Part shown: in pieces, positions 24,495-36,532 of the stretch
Numbering within the stretch: position 1 is the first letter of the stretch
Layout of the letters: every line of letters starts with the position of its first letter
Translations under genes and position numbers: made by a program
Assembly (NCBI GenBank): GCA_019915135.1
Contig: JAHLMK010000031.1
Location: forward strand, 124,001 to 188,000
DNA length: 64,000 bases
Direction of reading: 5' to 3'
From: Strobilurus pachycystidiatus
Taxonomy: Eukaryota > Basidiomycota > Agaricomycetes > Agaricales > Physalacriaceae
Notes under the pieces: generated by a model
What the model was told of the DNA's origin: nothing
Seen by the model: the letters and a program-made list of their open reading frames with translations, nothing else
Database searches by the model: none

Positions 24495-25214
24495 AGTCAG
24501 GCAGAGCTGTATCATTACATATCTCATCATAGTCTGTCCATACAGGGCGCCAAGTTTTCTCGAAGAGCCACAGTCATTTCAAAGGCCGCGACACTGAGAA
24601 TTGACCCACTGCCCAGGCAAGGCTCCAAACTGCTGGGACCGATTCTTAGCACACAGCTATTGGAAGGCTGTGCGCTGCTTCGGAACGCCTGTAGAGCTCG
24701 AAGTCCTGCGCTGCAATACAGGTAGAAGTGATACGATGGAATCAGATCATAGGATTGAAAGCTCCATGGGCCATGGCACTCCTCGGTCTCAAGCTCTTCT
24801 GAAGGCGTTGCGGAAATGGGTCACTGCAAGCAGAGATGGATGGCGTAAGGTCAACAGCAAAAAGCTGTTGATAGTGACGGAAAGGGATTGCGAATTGCTA
24901 TCGCCGCTGTCACGGTTCTGATTTCACAGCTGAGAGAACACGGTGCCGTGTACTTAGTAAGTAAATGATCATTTGATTGTCACTTACAGAACGGGATGTG
25001 CACCATATACGAAAACGTTGGCTTTAGTTCAGTACTAGTATCAGTATGCATTTCGGTGGTATTCCAGCGAGTGCCGAGGAGATAGGAAGGCCGCCAACTT
25101 AGACCCGGTCGGCGGTCACCCGGACGGGGCACGTAGTACACGTGACCGCATGTTCAGCTGATGCGATCAATTTGAACACTCGAAAGTCGACCACACCGTT
25201 GGCATACGCATCCC
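24495..25214. other. intergenic, no supported gene
   Basis: About 0.7 kb separates the starts of two divergent genes. An open frame at 24601-24921 has no recognisable feature and no good start context. Confidence 0.4.
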
Positions 25215-27502
25215 ATGTCCCTGGACGAATTTCTAGCCTTCTCATTCTCCAAAGTTGGCTGCATTGGGAGCCCTCCCATTCGATCTCGGTCCCCAGTACA
25301 GGAAAAGGACAGACACATCGACTCCCGATTGATTCTCAAGAGCGTTGAGGTGGTTCCTTCCCTGGGAAAGGACATTTGCGACGCGTTTGATGGTGCCCTG
25401 TCGGCTTATACTCCCCCCTCCACTGGCTCTGGGAATCCCTACAGACATGTGTCCTTCTCAAAACCCACGAAAAAACATCTGAGAGCACGAAATGCTGGAG
25501 ATGTCGTGAAACTGCTCATTGACATGGCACCGGGGGCCAGCCAGCTGGCGTCGGTTCTGGTCTTTCAACCAGAGCACCCCCTCATACGGTCCCCTCTGGT
25601 CTTTACGTCTTCTTCCGACGAGATTGACGGCGACGAGGACTTTCTTATACAGCACTACTCTCATTATGCTCACGAGGAGCCTTCGGAGAGGGTCGATGCC
25701 CTCCGTGAGTGTCTACATGGCGAGGAGCTACGGATCTTGAACACAGTCATGCGGGATTTTCAGGATCCAAGGGGTCTTGTAATGTGGCAGATATACCATC
25801 CCTCCGCGGAACAGCTCATCGACGCCTTCGACGCCTTGTCATCGATTGGTGAATTCCCTTGGGACTCTCCTGGAACTTCTGCTACTATCCCATCTACTCC
25901 AAAGATCGGCAATCCTGTCACATCAGACAGCGCCTTCCTTCACGACTTACTCCCAAAGGCCCTTGCTAGGATTGCACCATCTGAGGCTTTGAGAAATAAG
26001 TCTATGCGCGCGCTCACGCTTTCCTGGCGGTCCAGCCCTAGATTACCTTGTCCTCCGGCCAGAATACCCGCCGTGACGCCAGCGAGGAAAAAACAGGCTG
26101 CGAATACCGTCAAGGCGCCACCTGGTGCGGCTGCTTCGAAGAAAGCCCGCTCCGGCCCATACACCGTAAATGTGAAGGACTTTGTGCAACGGGTAGAGTG
26201 TGGTTGTTTCCTCTGTAGGATCATCGGACTCATCTGTTGCCTCTCTAGGCGTGGTCGCAAGCTGTTGAAACCGACGCATCGATCATGGTTTTCTACACTG
26301 GAAACACTATGCGTGTAGGTATTCGCCAGAGGCGTCTCCAGAGACTCTGTCTATCCGAAGTGTTCGATGTGGTAGATGGCGATCCGATGTTCGGCCGACT
26401 GTTCACTGCCATCAACTATATTGCGTTTCGAGATATCAAAGAGCGCCTCAAAGCCTCGTTTGCCGTTGAAGATCCCCCTGCTTTGGTCCCGAAGAAAAGG
26501 TCTTTCGACGCCGAAGCGGCGGCTGATGAAGACGTGAGCACTACACCGACTGCCACTTCATTAGGGGTTCGTATATGATAATTTCACTGTCTTGTGCTGA
26601 TTGTTTCGCCGTAGGAACTCATACGCGTGGGGAGCGACCGCGATGTCCTCTTATTCTCCTTCCACGAGAAAGTGCACAACTCTCCCGCTCCTGTGTTTAT
26701 GCGCCGTGTTGTTTCATCTCCACCGCCAAGTCTTGTTACCCGCGCTCGCCCAGGTCAAAGTAAGACGCAACGCGGCGCATCACGCTCTCGTAAATCTGCT
26801 CCCTCCCGCCACCAAAAAGTCGAGATCCCAAGAAAGACGGCGTCATCGACTTGGCTTCCGCATGAATACATCTCAGTCGAGTCGCGAGTCCATTCGCTGG
26901 GTGACGGGGCACTGGGGAAAGTGTACACGGGTACGGTCGCAATGCAGCTCAAATCCTCGCAGAAGCTGGTCTGCAGTGACGTTGTCGTGAAGGTGGCACA
27001 CGCTGGTCAATCGACACGGCTCCGTAGGGAAAACGACATTTACACACATCTCGCAGCAGAAGGCGCAACAGAGTATACACCGACAGTTTTAGGACTATTT
27101 GAAGATGTTGAAACTGATCTTTGCCTGCTAGTTATGGAGAACGTTGGGCTGGCGATGGGCAAATGCCAAAACGATGAGGGTGACCTCAGGTTTAGCGAAG
27201 AAGAGAGGTGGCTCGTTACTTGTCGTATAAAATGATGACAGCTCATACTTTTTAGAGCATCCCTTCTACGCGGTTTGCAGACCATTCACAACGCCGGGGT
27301 CCTTCACGGGGACATCCGTTCTTGGAATATATGTAGGGATCGTTCGGGACGGTGTTGCTTCATTGATTTTGATCAAGCAACACGGAAGGCAACTGAATAT
27401 GACTTTCGAGCCGAGAAGCAGCGATTGACTGATATGTTGAATGGTGTCTATGTAGACGAAGACTATAGTCCTGATATAGATAGTTCATCCGACCAAAATT
27501 AA
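25215..27502 (+). CDS. fungal protein kinase-like protein, catalytic residues kept
   Basis: Four exons (25215-26192, 26249-26566, 26615-27207, 27256-27502) close in frame to 711 aa. The first 450 residues have no domain I know and include a basic linker (PARKKQAANTVKAPPGAAAS). The C-terminal third is a kinase fold. LGDGALGKVYTG is the glycine loop, VVVKVAHAG holds the ATP-binding Lys, RRENDIY the helix-C Glu, LLVMENVG is hinge-like, HGDIRSWN is the catalytic loop with Asp and Asn, and FIDFDQAT replaces DFG with an intact Asp. The spacing suits fungal-type (FunK1-like) kinases, which expanded in mushrooms. The C-terminal lobe is short: the protein ends about 65 residues after the HGD motif, so the substrate-binding lobe seems reduced. 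Its stop lies 6 bp from that of the convergent kinase-like gene. Confidence 0.8.
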
Positions 27503-27508
27503 AGCTAC

Positions 27509-30216
27509 CTACTCTGTACGTAATTTCTTGATTGACGCAGTTGATAGATCCACCTTCCGCTTGTTCAGGTACTCTTCGCTTATCTCCCTTTTCAAGAAAT
27601 CGTTATCCAAAAACACTCCTTGTGCGTATTTCATCGGGTCCATCTGAAGCACACCACCATAGCCCCAAGACACAATTTGACACGCTCCTTTGTGGTACTC
27701 AGAGCTAGTCAGATACTGCTGTGTGATCAGTATGTTATTCATGTTCAGACGTCCATGGGCGCGACCGGACCGATGAAGTGTCTCGATTGTTTCTCGAGCA
27801 TACCTCCTAGCACAGTGACACATGATTTTAGTCTGAAACCGCCCAACAAGAAGCAAAAAGAAAAACCCACTGGACCAGTTTGACAGGTATGACATCGTAG
27901 TTAAGGTCGTTCAGGGAAATGCCTCTGAACGGTGTGATGAGAAGAGATAGGAATATCGGAAGTTCCCAGCCAGGAAGTTGAATCTGGCTTGTGGATCGGT
28001 ACAGTACAGCACGGACGTCCTGGCCTGAGATGCTGTTTGCTAAATTGCCCAAGGCCGATCCATCAGCTGTATCCGGAGATTCGGATGGCATAAGCATTGC
28101 ACGATAAGTGTCAATCTCATGCTTGAGAAGGTCGCTGGCTGACGTATCAAAGGCAGCCTTAGCAACAAGTATGTCGGGGTATCTATGTCCAGCCACTTTG
28201 AAGTATGCGGAGTAGCATTGTGTTGCATTGGGTAAAAGACGTTCAAGATAGAGATCGCCGATGAATTGTCCCTGCGTGCTACGGTGCGCATGCGCAACAA
28301 GGTCCACAAAAACACCTCCAGCAGAGACTAGCCCGTCGCCGTGGACCCGCAACTGTACCGGGATATGGGAAAAGATTGTTGCTGCATCCTGTATGCCGAC
28401 GGAAAGCTGGACTGATGTATATGTGCTGTCCTGTACAGTAGTACTATCATGTGTGCTGGGATTGTTTAGGGTCGTGGAAGATGGTGGTCTGTCCTGCAAC
28501 TGAGTTATGAAGTTGGCGTTAAGCAATGTTAATCCCAGAGACTCGGTGGCATGAACGTACTTCTTCCGCATCCGTTGTGTCCTCCTCGTTCAGATCAATT
28601 CTAACCTGCTTTCGTGGCCTGGAGCTTCGTCGAGGGGGGTCCGGTAACGGTGGGTCACTGGTAGCGTCGTCGGCACCACGTCGCTCGGGTTCGCCTTCGT
28701 CGTAAATCGCTTGGGGCAGATTGCCGCGGTCCCTGGCCAACATACTCCGATGTATGTCATCGGCCAAAGCAGCCATGTAAAGTCCAGTATGTAGCTTGAG
28801 ATAAGCCGGATGGGAGTGACCATGAGATGGCGGCGTCAGTCCCTGAGGAATATGTATCATATCGGAGATGAACAGCCTCTGAGATTTACGGTGCCGGATA
28901 GCAACATATTCGATGTTTCCCGCATTGATAACAGCAAATGTTGCATTGCGTTTAACAAGCTCTGCCCACACCTGCTCTGACTATCAGACAGTAGATTCAA
29001 AAGATCAGAAACAACTTCACCTGTTGGAATATCCATTGGGCTTTTTTCTGGTATGTCTTGTCATTGTCTGCATCAAAGTAGTCCAAATCCCCAATTGACT
29101 TCTTTTTTCTACTCTCATTCACGGCATCCTTGACATCGAGCACAATGGGCGTCTTCAGATGCAGGGCCTGGCGCATAGATTCGCCCACTGGATCTGAGGG
29201 GTCCAGGTTGAGAATGTTGCTATCCCAGCCTGACTCTCCGCCAGTGACGCTGACACTCCCGTCGCTCCTGATACAGCGGGAGCTTCTGCACTGGTCCCGC
29301 ACCTGGACGCCGGGGGAACTGCCCAAGCATTTCTTCCACCGGAATTTGCCTGACTCTGCTAGAATGCAAATATGCTCCATGGTCTTTTTGCACCCTGCCT
29401 TTAAGCTCTTGAACTCAAAGAGAAGGATAGCCGGATCATCCCCCCCTTTGGTATGAAGGCTCTCGAGCTCGGCACGTAGCCACGGCGACAGAGACTGGCA
29501 GTCTCGGATCTCTTCTATGTCAAGTGACAACGTGGCGTCGGGAATGGCAACGCCTGTGTTCCCCTCCTCTGTCCACTTGAAGAGATTGCTCCATCGAGGA
29601 AGCTCAGCAAAGATGGTCGATGCTAAGGTGCTCACCGCCACAGGTATGATCTTCTCATACTGCGAAACAAGGGTTTTCTCGTCCTTGACTTTATATCCAT
29701 TCTTGTGATTATCGTCATTTTCCGCCAATTTTGCTGCTGTGAGGCGGCCATTCGTCGAGTCTGGTACTGGAGCAGTCCAACCAGAGTCTCGGTCCAGAAA
29801 TGAATCGACAAGGCTAGTGATCTGACTCGCGAGATTAGGCATATAAACGATTTTTTTCAATATTGCGTCGTCATCCAAATGCATGTCGAAATGCTTGGGA
29901 GCACGAGTTGTCGTACTCGGAATATGATTAGATGCCTTCTTGTATGATTTGGGCCGCCAGTCCCAGATCTGTTGAAGCTGATTTGCCAGACAATCTGGAG
30001 AACGTCTCGATATGATGTGCAACGTAGCAGCAGCTGCAGGTGCTCACCAATGTCGTGCTCAACTGGATTCTCAGAGGTATTCTCGTCGGACAGAGAATGA
30101 GGCATTGGAAATGGAAAGGGGTACTCGATATTGAGCCTTTGGTACTCTGGGTCACAAGGAAGTTGCGGAAGGTGATTTATGGGTGCTGCTGGAAGATGAC
30201 GACGGTATTTATGCAT
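27509..30216 (-). CDS. pseudokinase-like protein, FunK1-related
   Basis: The ATG at 30216 begins MHKYRRHLPAAP. A 50-nt intron (gtgagc...ctccag) then joins EHDI to DCLANQLQQIWDW. A large uncharacterised N-terminal region follows (PNLASQITSLVDSFLDRD, AELPRWSNLFKW). A linker with a basic stretch (RRSSRPRKQVR) precedes a kinase fold. ILVAKAAF has the candidate ATP-binding Lys, LLKHEIDTY the helix-C Glu, and LIITPFRGISLND the hinge region. In the catalytic loop HGRLNMNN the Asp is Arg, and in the DFG position VSWGYGG the Asp is Ser. The start is inferred from context; upstream exons cannot be excluded. Introns also lie near 28975-29030, 28510-28570 and 27800-27880. Confidence 0.75.
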
Positions 30217-31071
30217 AGACGGCGTCTCAAAGGTGTACCCACAGAGCTAAATTGGAACAAGAACAGCATTGTTCAGATATTGGGCATAGCGACGGTTGCC
30301 ACACTGTAGGTAGTGGTGCTGATGGGGGCTATTCAAAAATACAGAGGAGGGAAAGAGCGAGAGCAACGTACATTGTCTTTCCTCCGTTTGGAACAACAGT
30401 CCCCAATTCTTTTCTTTGGGCTGTACAGACCTGAGTTCCCTGCTTGTTCCGCTTGCAGCATGTATGGCATCCAGAACCCGATAAGTCCTGTGTATTGCGC
30501 GTGGCGTCCGTGAGAAATACCAAGAGCACTCGGGCTGCTGGATGGAGAAATGAGAACCGACTGATATCGTGGATTCATGATACTCCAGTAGACTATCAAG
30601 GGGGGGAAATCGCGAACACACGAGCCACGAGAACGTGGACCCACAGTCCCAGACTTGGACAATGGTTGGGATACGATTACGGACAAAATTTCAGGTTTGG
30701 ACACGATCACACAACACCGAGGTGCCGCTCAGGTGCGTTTCATGTTGATATTATGCCAAATTGTATTGGAAGGGGAGGGAGGAGGCACCTCTGGCGGAGC
30801 ATACAGCTAATCAGTAACCGAGGCCAGATGGCCTTGTCGTGATGCCGTTGCCGAAGGTAATCTTTGCCAGTGCGGCACACGGTTTCGCGAACGCCTGGAT
30901 CAGGGCGATATCCCGTACAAGGTTGCACAAGTGGAGGACAACAGAACTTCATGTCGTAACTCGGAACGTCACATCTCAGAGTTTGATTTGAATCTCAAAA
31001 TGCGTACAGACGCGACAGAGAATAAGGAAAATCAAAGCTTCCAGTATCAACCATCGGAGTTTGAACCCGTA
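30217..31071. other. intergenic, no supported gene
   Basis: About 0.85 kb lies between the pseudokinase start and the stop of the F-box gene. Several overlapping frames of 60-130 codons are open on both strands, but none has a domain or a splicing pattern I can support. Confidence 0.4.
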
Positions 31072-33438
31072 TCACCCCACTCTGGTCATCTCGTCAGCAG
31101 AATGCGCAGAATGCTGCGCGGCTGAATACGTAGCCAGAACCGCGTGCTTATCGACCAAACTCATACCACTCCAACCGGCTTGGACTGCAGAAAACAACAT
31201 TTCCTCCATGGTTTCCGCCCGAATCTGCGCTCGTTTATCCAAGGAGTACTTGTAGTGCTTCGCCGGGTCGGAATCCGCAGCGATGCCATGTCTAAAGGCA
31301 ATTAGAAGGAGGGTTGTTTTGAAAAGGACAGACGTAAACATACATCGTACGAAGGTGCATTTGCCGTGCCTCCGGTGATGTATCCGCGACGCCGCAGTGA
31401 CTGCAGGTGTAATTGACATTCTGGCTCGCAATATCCCTTTGGAATTTCTCTGCCAGGCACCTCTGCACGTATTCCAGGTGGTCCGGCTGCGTAATGCGGA
31501 GGATACTTCGCCCACACGACGTTAGCTTGGAGTCGCAATGATCCTGTCGAGCCGCCACCGTCAGTTCCATCAATAGCACTAGGGAGAAGACGAGTCGCAC
31601 AAAGGCCACGCGCCAAGGCATGTAAAGTATCCGAGCTCGCTCAGTATCTTCTCCTGTGTGGTGCCACCTGATATCCATGCATGCGCCGCAACAGTACAGC
31701 GCATCGACACTGTCCATATCCTCGACCGTGGCTGTGGCGGGATCCAAGCCACACAGCCGAATCAACCTCTCTACAGCGTCCTGGTCAGACGACGACAACA
31801 CATGAAGGTTACTGACGCTCGAGATGTTCCAGTCCTTAGAGCCGAAAAGGTAATGACAGCGATGCCCAACGACCTCTGGATACACGAGCAGCTTCCTGTC
31901 GATGTACTGACAGGGTTTGCAAATGAAGGTGTTTTTGACGAGGGAGAGATCACCGTCGGAGCCTCCCGCAGCAAGGGTCTCCTTCAGTTTTGCCTCCAAC
32001 TCTGAGCGCCATAGAGAGCATGAGGCATGGAATGCATCCATATCAAGAACGTCGTGGAACGTCTCAATAGTGACTTCGTCTGAAAAGCCCTTGCCATAAA
32101 TGATCAACCCAAAAGGTGCAAAATCGAGAAAGTAGGAGGGAGCAGGATTCACAGGTATTTCAGGAAGGCCGGAGAGGATCAGACGACAGGCTGCCTGCGC
32201 CAACTCAGATCGGACAATGATGCGAGCGCGCTCCATTACGGTAAAAAGACCATCACAAATGTTCAGCCATACTAGTCATGTTCATGGGTGTATTCGAAGC
32301 AGCAGCGAGAATGTACTTACTGCGGTTGGTCAGAGCCTTGGGCTGGTTGACGCTCTTGTCCGTTCGAAGCATTGCCAAGGTCTGTGCATGCTTGAGCTCC
32401 GGACTCCAGCCTTCCTCTCGGAGTCTTTCGACGATGCTGTTTGGCCGGTCAGTGCTTTAGCCAGCGGTAAGGTTACCACAGACCTTTCGAACCGATTCTT
32501 ACGAAGGTTCGCAAGTTCAAGATGTCTATCGTCCTTTCGCGTAGCGAGCCAACTGTTAAAGAGTACAGATTCCTTCACGACGGGGTTTAGTCAGGCTGTG
32601 AAGGCGGTAATCCAAAGAGCCCACCTTTTGCAACTCGGTGTACTCTCTTGTTCTATCCTTCTCCCATTCAAGAAAATTCTCAGTCGACTCAGATGCCGCG
32701 GCCAAGTTGCGAAAATAGGGAAGATAGTAATATGTGTCATGAGATCCTAAAATTCGGTTTTTGATGACGACCTGAGGGGTGAGCATAGCCAGAGAGAGAT
32801 ATTGTTGTGGGCAGATGCGAGAAAGAACGACCGGGCTTTGAGTCATACTGTGGTCGAGCGTCAGTAGTGCACGTGAAAGAACCGCCCTTGCCGACTCACA
32901 TAGCTCCGTCTTCTAGGCAACTTTTGCAGAGTCGGAGACGGGCTTCCCAGACGATAATCTTAGCTGCGGCATTCTCACATAACTGCAGTAGATATCGGCG
33001 TAGGTAGAAAGCAAGAACCACAACGTACGTGACATTGATTGTCGAACAGGAGATTCGCAAATTGAACTTCGTTCAGACCTTTGAGCAGAGGCGGCAGGCT
33101 GACGATCGTCATGCGCGCCCTCTCCCACACAAACGCGGTCGATTTGCTCATGAGAAGGCCGCGCAAATCCTTGCTTGTGCGGCTCATGCGCAGGAGATCT
33201 AAAGGCTCGAGATAAGAGAATATCTAGTAAGAAATCATCTGCAAGTCTTCCAGAGAATGGGAAGAATATCATAGCCCACTTCGAACAGAACATCGATCGG
33301 GGTCTCTTTGATTCGCTCCAGCACGCCTCGATTGCCTCGTCGCTTTGGTTGGACGTCGTCGCGTCGCGTAGAAATCTTGGCGCTTTTCTTCTTCGGCTTG
33401 GCAGTCCTCGCCTTCTCGCTCTGCCAGTGGTCGGCCAT
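31072..33438 (-). CDS. F-box protein with Cys-rich C-terminal region
   Basis: The ATG at 33438 starts a basic head (MADHWQSEKARTAKPKKKSAK). An F-box of the common mushroom type follows: RIKETPIDVLFEV, then IFSYLEPLDLLRMSRTSKDL and MSKSTAFVWERARM. Next comes LPPLLKGLNEVQFANLLFDNQCH with a Cys pair and a second Cys pair around LRLCKSC, as in many relatives. The long middle exon (32236-31340) has two more Cys pairs (CKPCQ, CCGAC). The C-terminal region has CSHCGVADTSPEARQMHLRTMHG, which resembles a C2H2-like zinc site, and ends DEMTRVG. The protein probably recruits targets to an SCF ubiquitin ligase. At least seven short introns are present and their limits are approximate. Confidence 0.78.
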
Positions 33439-33805
33439 AGTATCACAATTGACGTTAGGGGGCAGCCAATTAAAGGCAGACGCCTCTTTTCAACTCCAGC
33501 CGAGTTGGGCACAGAATTATTGTCGTACGCGACGGTCTCTCGTGGTAAGAAGCGAAGAGGATAGTCACGCGTGACTCATTGGATGCTCGGGCGCGAACGA
33601 TCGGAGTCCTGTGATCGAAGGAGATTGCCTTTAATGGGAAATCCCGTCGCCCGGCCCGAGCCCCGTCTGATTTTGCCAAGTTACAAGACGGCGCCTTCAC
33701 CGCCCGTCAACCGTTTATACGCACATTCATTGCACAAGTAATGTATGCCTATGGAAATCTGCCGGACATGATGGCGTTGTCCCTACGTCTTTATTGAGTA
33801 CTTGA
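33439..33805. other. intergenic, no supported gene
   Basis: About 370 bp lie between the F-box gene start and the stop of the DUF6535 gene, both on the minus strand. They presumably hold the F-box gene promoter and the end of the upstream transcript. Confidence 0.4.
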
Positions 33806-36253
33806 CTATCGCACCCTTTCTATCTCATTCGGATGCACCGATTTCGTCTTCGAGCGAGCAGACAGCCATGCATTGAGCATAGTTGGGTGCTGTATGCTGC
33901 CAATGATCTCCAAGAGAGCCAGAGTCGAGCGAGGAACAGCGACGCCGCGAGCCAAGTTCGCGGTCGACAGCTGATTCGCAATCTCTTCCACTACAACAGC
34001 GTTCGCTTCCTCCCAACGTCGGTACTCCCCAAAGGGAGCTATTCCGTTTACCAGCACCCTGAAGACAGTAAGCATTATCGCATGACAATCAACGGACTGG
34101 AGTGTTGTGGATTTTTCTTGAACCGCGATGGCGTGCAAAAGCGTTCTAACGATGGCAGGACAGACCGCTCTAGAGGATAGGCTTGAGTCGGGAGCCCACA
34201 AGGCAATTGCAGCGGTGATTCTTTGGATGAGAGACGTTGTCGGAGTACGTGAAGAGCAGCAGCTTTGGTACGAGCTGATACTCCGAACAATGGGTGAAAC
34301 TGTCATCTCAAGGAGCAGACGCAGCTGGGCATCTGATGTACAGACGCGAGGCTTTGGGTCAGCTAGCGTTGTCCCGACAACAAGTTCCGGGAACAGCCCG
34401 AATCGAACCACCTCGGAGACGAACGGAAGCATGAAAGCCTTCAACGCGGTCCTGAGAGTGGTCGCGGCATGTGCACGAGGAGTATCAAGGCTGTCCGTGA
34501 TTCCAATACTGTCCGAGAACGACCGCACCTGCGGGCGAAAGACCAGGTTGTTCAAAGAAAGTACAGGGGACTCTTTGAACGGAACACCCTCGAGAAAAAT
34601 TTCGATGAGGCTCAGGAACAGGTCAAAGTTGCCTCCGTCTGTACCAGCTTGAAAGCTCAAGAGAACGTCATCGCTCAGGGCACTATGAAACAGATGCAGC
34701 CAGACGATAGCCTCATGGCGAACGAATTCTCGTTCCGGACCCAAGAGGTTTGCTTTCACAACAGCGAGAGGGTCCTGTGTAAATATGGATGGCGCCAGTA
34801 TTTCGGTGCACGGCGTCGAGTCAAGAGATATGTGATCCAGAAGGCAATGAACGCCAACGCCAACGGACCTGTAGAAGCGAAAGCAGACGCGCTGTAGGCG
34901 CTCGTACTTTGCCCTACTTTCTTCCAATAGGACCCGCTTCAAACCAGGGGAACGTTCGAGGCATTCGTCTCGAAGACGCAAACATTCTCCAAGAATGTTG
35001 AGCGAAGACGGTTTCAGCTCTTCGAACTTGGATATGCTTGGAAGAGGCAATGCGCTTAGTGATTGGAGCACGACGCTGCGGACGGAGAGGTTGGAGGATA
35101 TGGATATTAGCCAAGAAAGGGCTACAACGTCGGTAAGGTGAGCGCGAGTTGCCACTGCTTGCTCCTCGGCAACCTTCAAGGATTCGGCCGGTTCCATTTC
35201 GACTGTAGAGGGAGGAGTAACTCGTTCGAACCGGCGTAGAGCGCGATACAGATGTCTCCAGATCGGATAGACATACACGGAGAGCGGAGTCTGGTACGGG
35301 CATTGCGGGTCCGCAATGGGGAGAAGATTGCTCACGAGATAGCCCATAACCGTGATCATCTCAAGAATTCCAACCATGATGGCGAGGGATCGATTGAGAG
35401 GGTAGAGATACACGACGAGGCCGACAAAGAAAATGGCCAGTGACAGGTGCATCATCATGGGTAGAACACCAATGATAGCGGGAACGTGGTACTTTTGCAA
35501 TCCGGTGTATCTGAATTGACGGATACGACTTCGGTCGCGGGGGCTGCCTGAGGGAACGGACATGTATTGGTGGATCCACTGTTTCGTCAGGACGGCGGTG
35601 GCGGCGGTGGTCAAGCTCAGCGCGAGGCTCGTAAACCACAATGCGCTAACCCACGTATCGTGAAGGCTGGGCCGAAAGTCGGAGACCGCCGTCTCATACG
35701 CGCTGGAAATCGCCGTCTCGTTGGTCGTGTTCCAGTCACTTGTCACGACCTGCAGAATCAAGGATGTCGACAACTTCCCGTAGTCGATGGACAGACTCTG
35801 TGAAGCTTGAACGACAAACGTCGAGACCACAGCGGAGAAGAGTCCGGCCTGCACGTCTCATCAGCTCGGCAAATGAGGGGAAAAGAGATAACATACAAAT
35901 ACTAGAAGGACATCGAGGCCATCCCGCCAACCATCAACCATCTCGACATCGTGTATGTAAGACTCGTCCAGATATGCGCGCCAAACGCGGGCATTGCCGC
36001 TCATCTCCTTGTACGGCGCGTCCTCCGGGTACTTGTGTTCATAGTCGAATGCGTCGTTGCCTACACATTGTCCGAGTCAGAATTTGGCAACCCAAATTGA
36101 CCGGCTGATCTCACAACTTGGTATACGCGTCTGCCTCCCGCCAAGCCCAAACCACGGCTTTTGTCTTCGCTTTTGAGAATAATAGACCGGGATTTCGTCT
36201 TCGACAGCTGTGTCGTCCGTTTGTGCGTGAGACCACTTGCGCGGTGCAGACAT
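33806..36253 (-). CDS. DUF6535 membrane protein
   Basis: Three exons (36253-36115, 36060-35897, 35848-33806) close in frame to 781 aa starting MSAPRKWSHAQTDD. The N-terminal module is DUF6535: VWRAYLDESYIHDVEMVDGW, then DGLDVLLVFAGLFSAVVSTF (first helix), SALWFTSLALSLTTAATAVL, and KQWIHQYM...RDRSRIRQFRY. A helix pair follows (IIGVLPMMMHLSLAIFFVGL and ILEMITVMGYLVSNLLPI). About 550 C-terminal residues are helical and divergent, as usual for the family, and may form repeats. Function is unknown; the family is greatly expanded in mushroom genomes. The last exon is one open frame of 681 codons including the stop, so there is no sign of decay. Confidence 0.92.
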
Positions 36254-36532
36254 GGCGGTGAAAGGTGCGAAGACTCGACGTTCAACAGCTTTGTTTTTCT
36301 AGATTGCGGCCCTGGGCGCTGGTCGATGATTGAGTGGATCACAGGATGCACAGCAAGACAGGCATACGTATGCTTTGATCAGCGATAGGACGTTGATGCC
36401 ATACCATAACGTTTTGACAGACAGCATAGACTCATTGACGGGGAATAAAGACCGAGAAGTGAATACAGAAGGTTCCCTACTTGTACAGCTTGCAATTGAG
36501 CGCGTCGTCGAATATACTCGTGAGGTATGTGC

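Noticed and set aside
24601..24921. A 106-codon frame before the kinase gene
   Set aside because: No domain, repeat or splice structure supports it, and it does not join the kinase gene in frame.
30247..30842. Overlapping frames between the pseudokinase and the F-box gene
   Set aside because: Both strands are open over the same bases without coding bias. Joining them to the pseudokinase start gave no better N-terminus.
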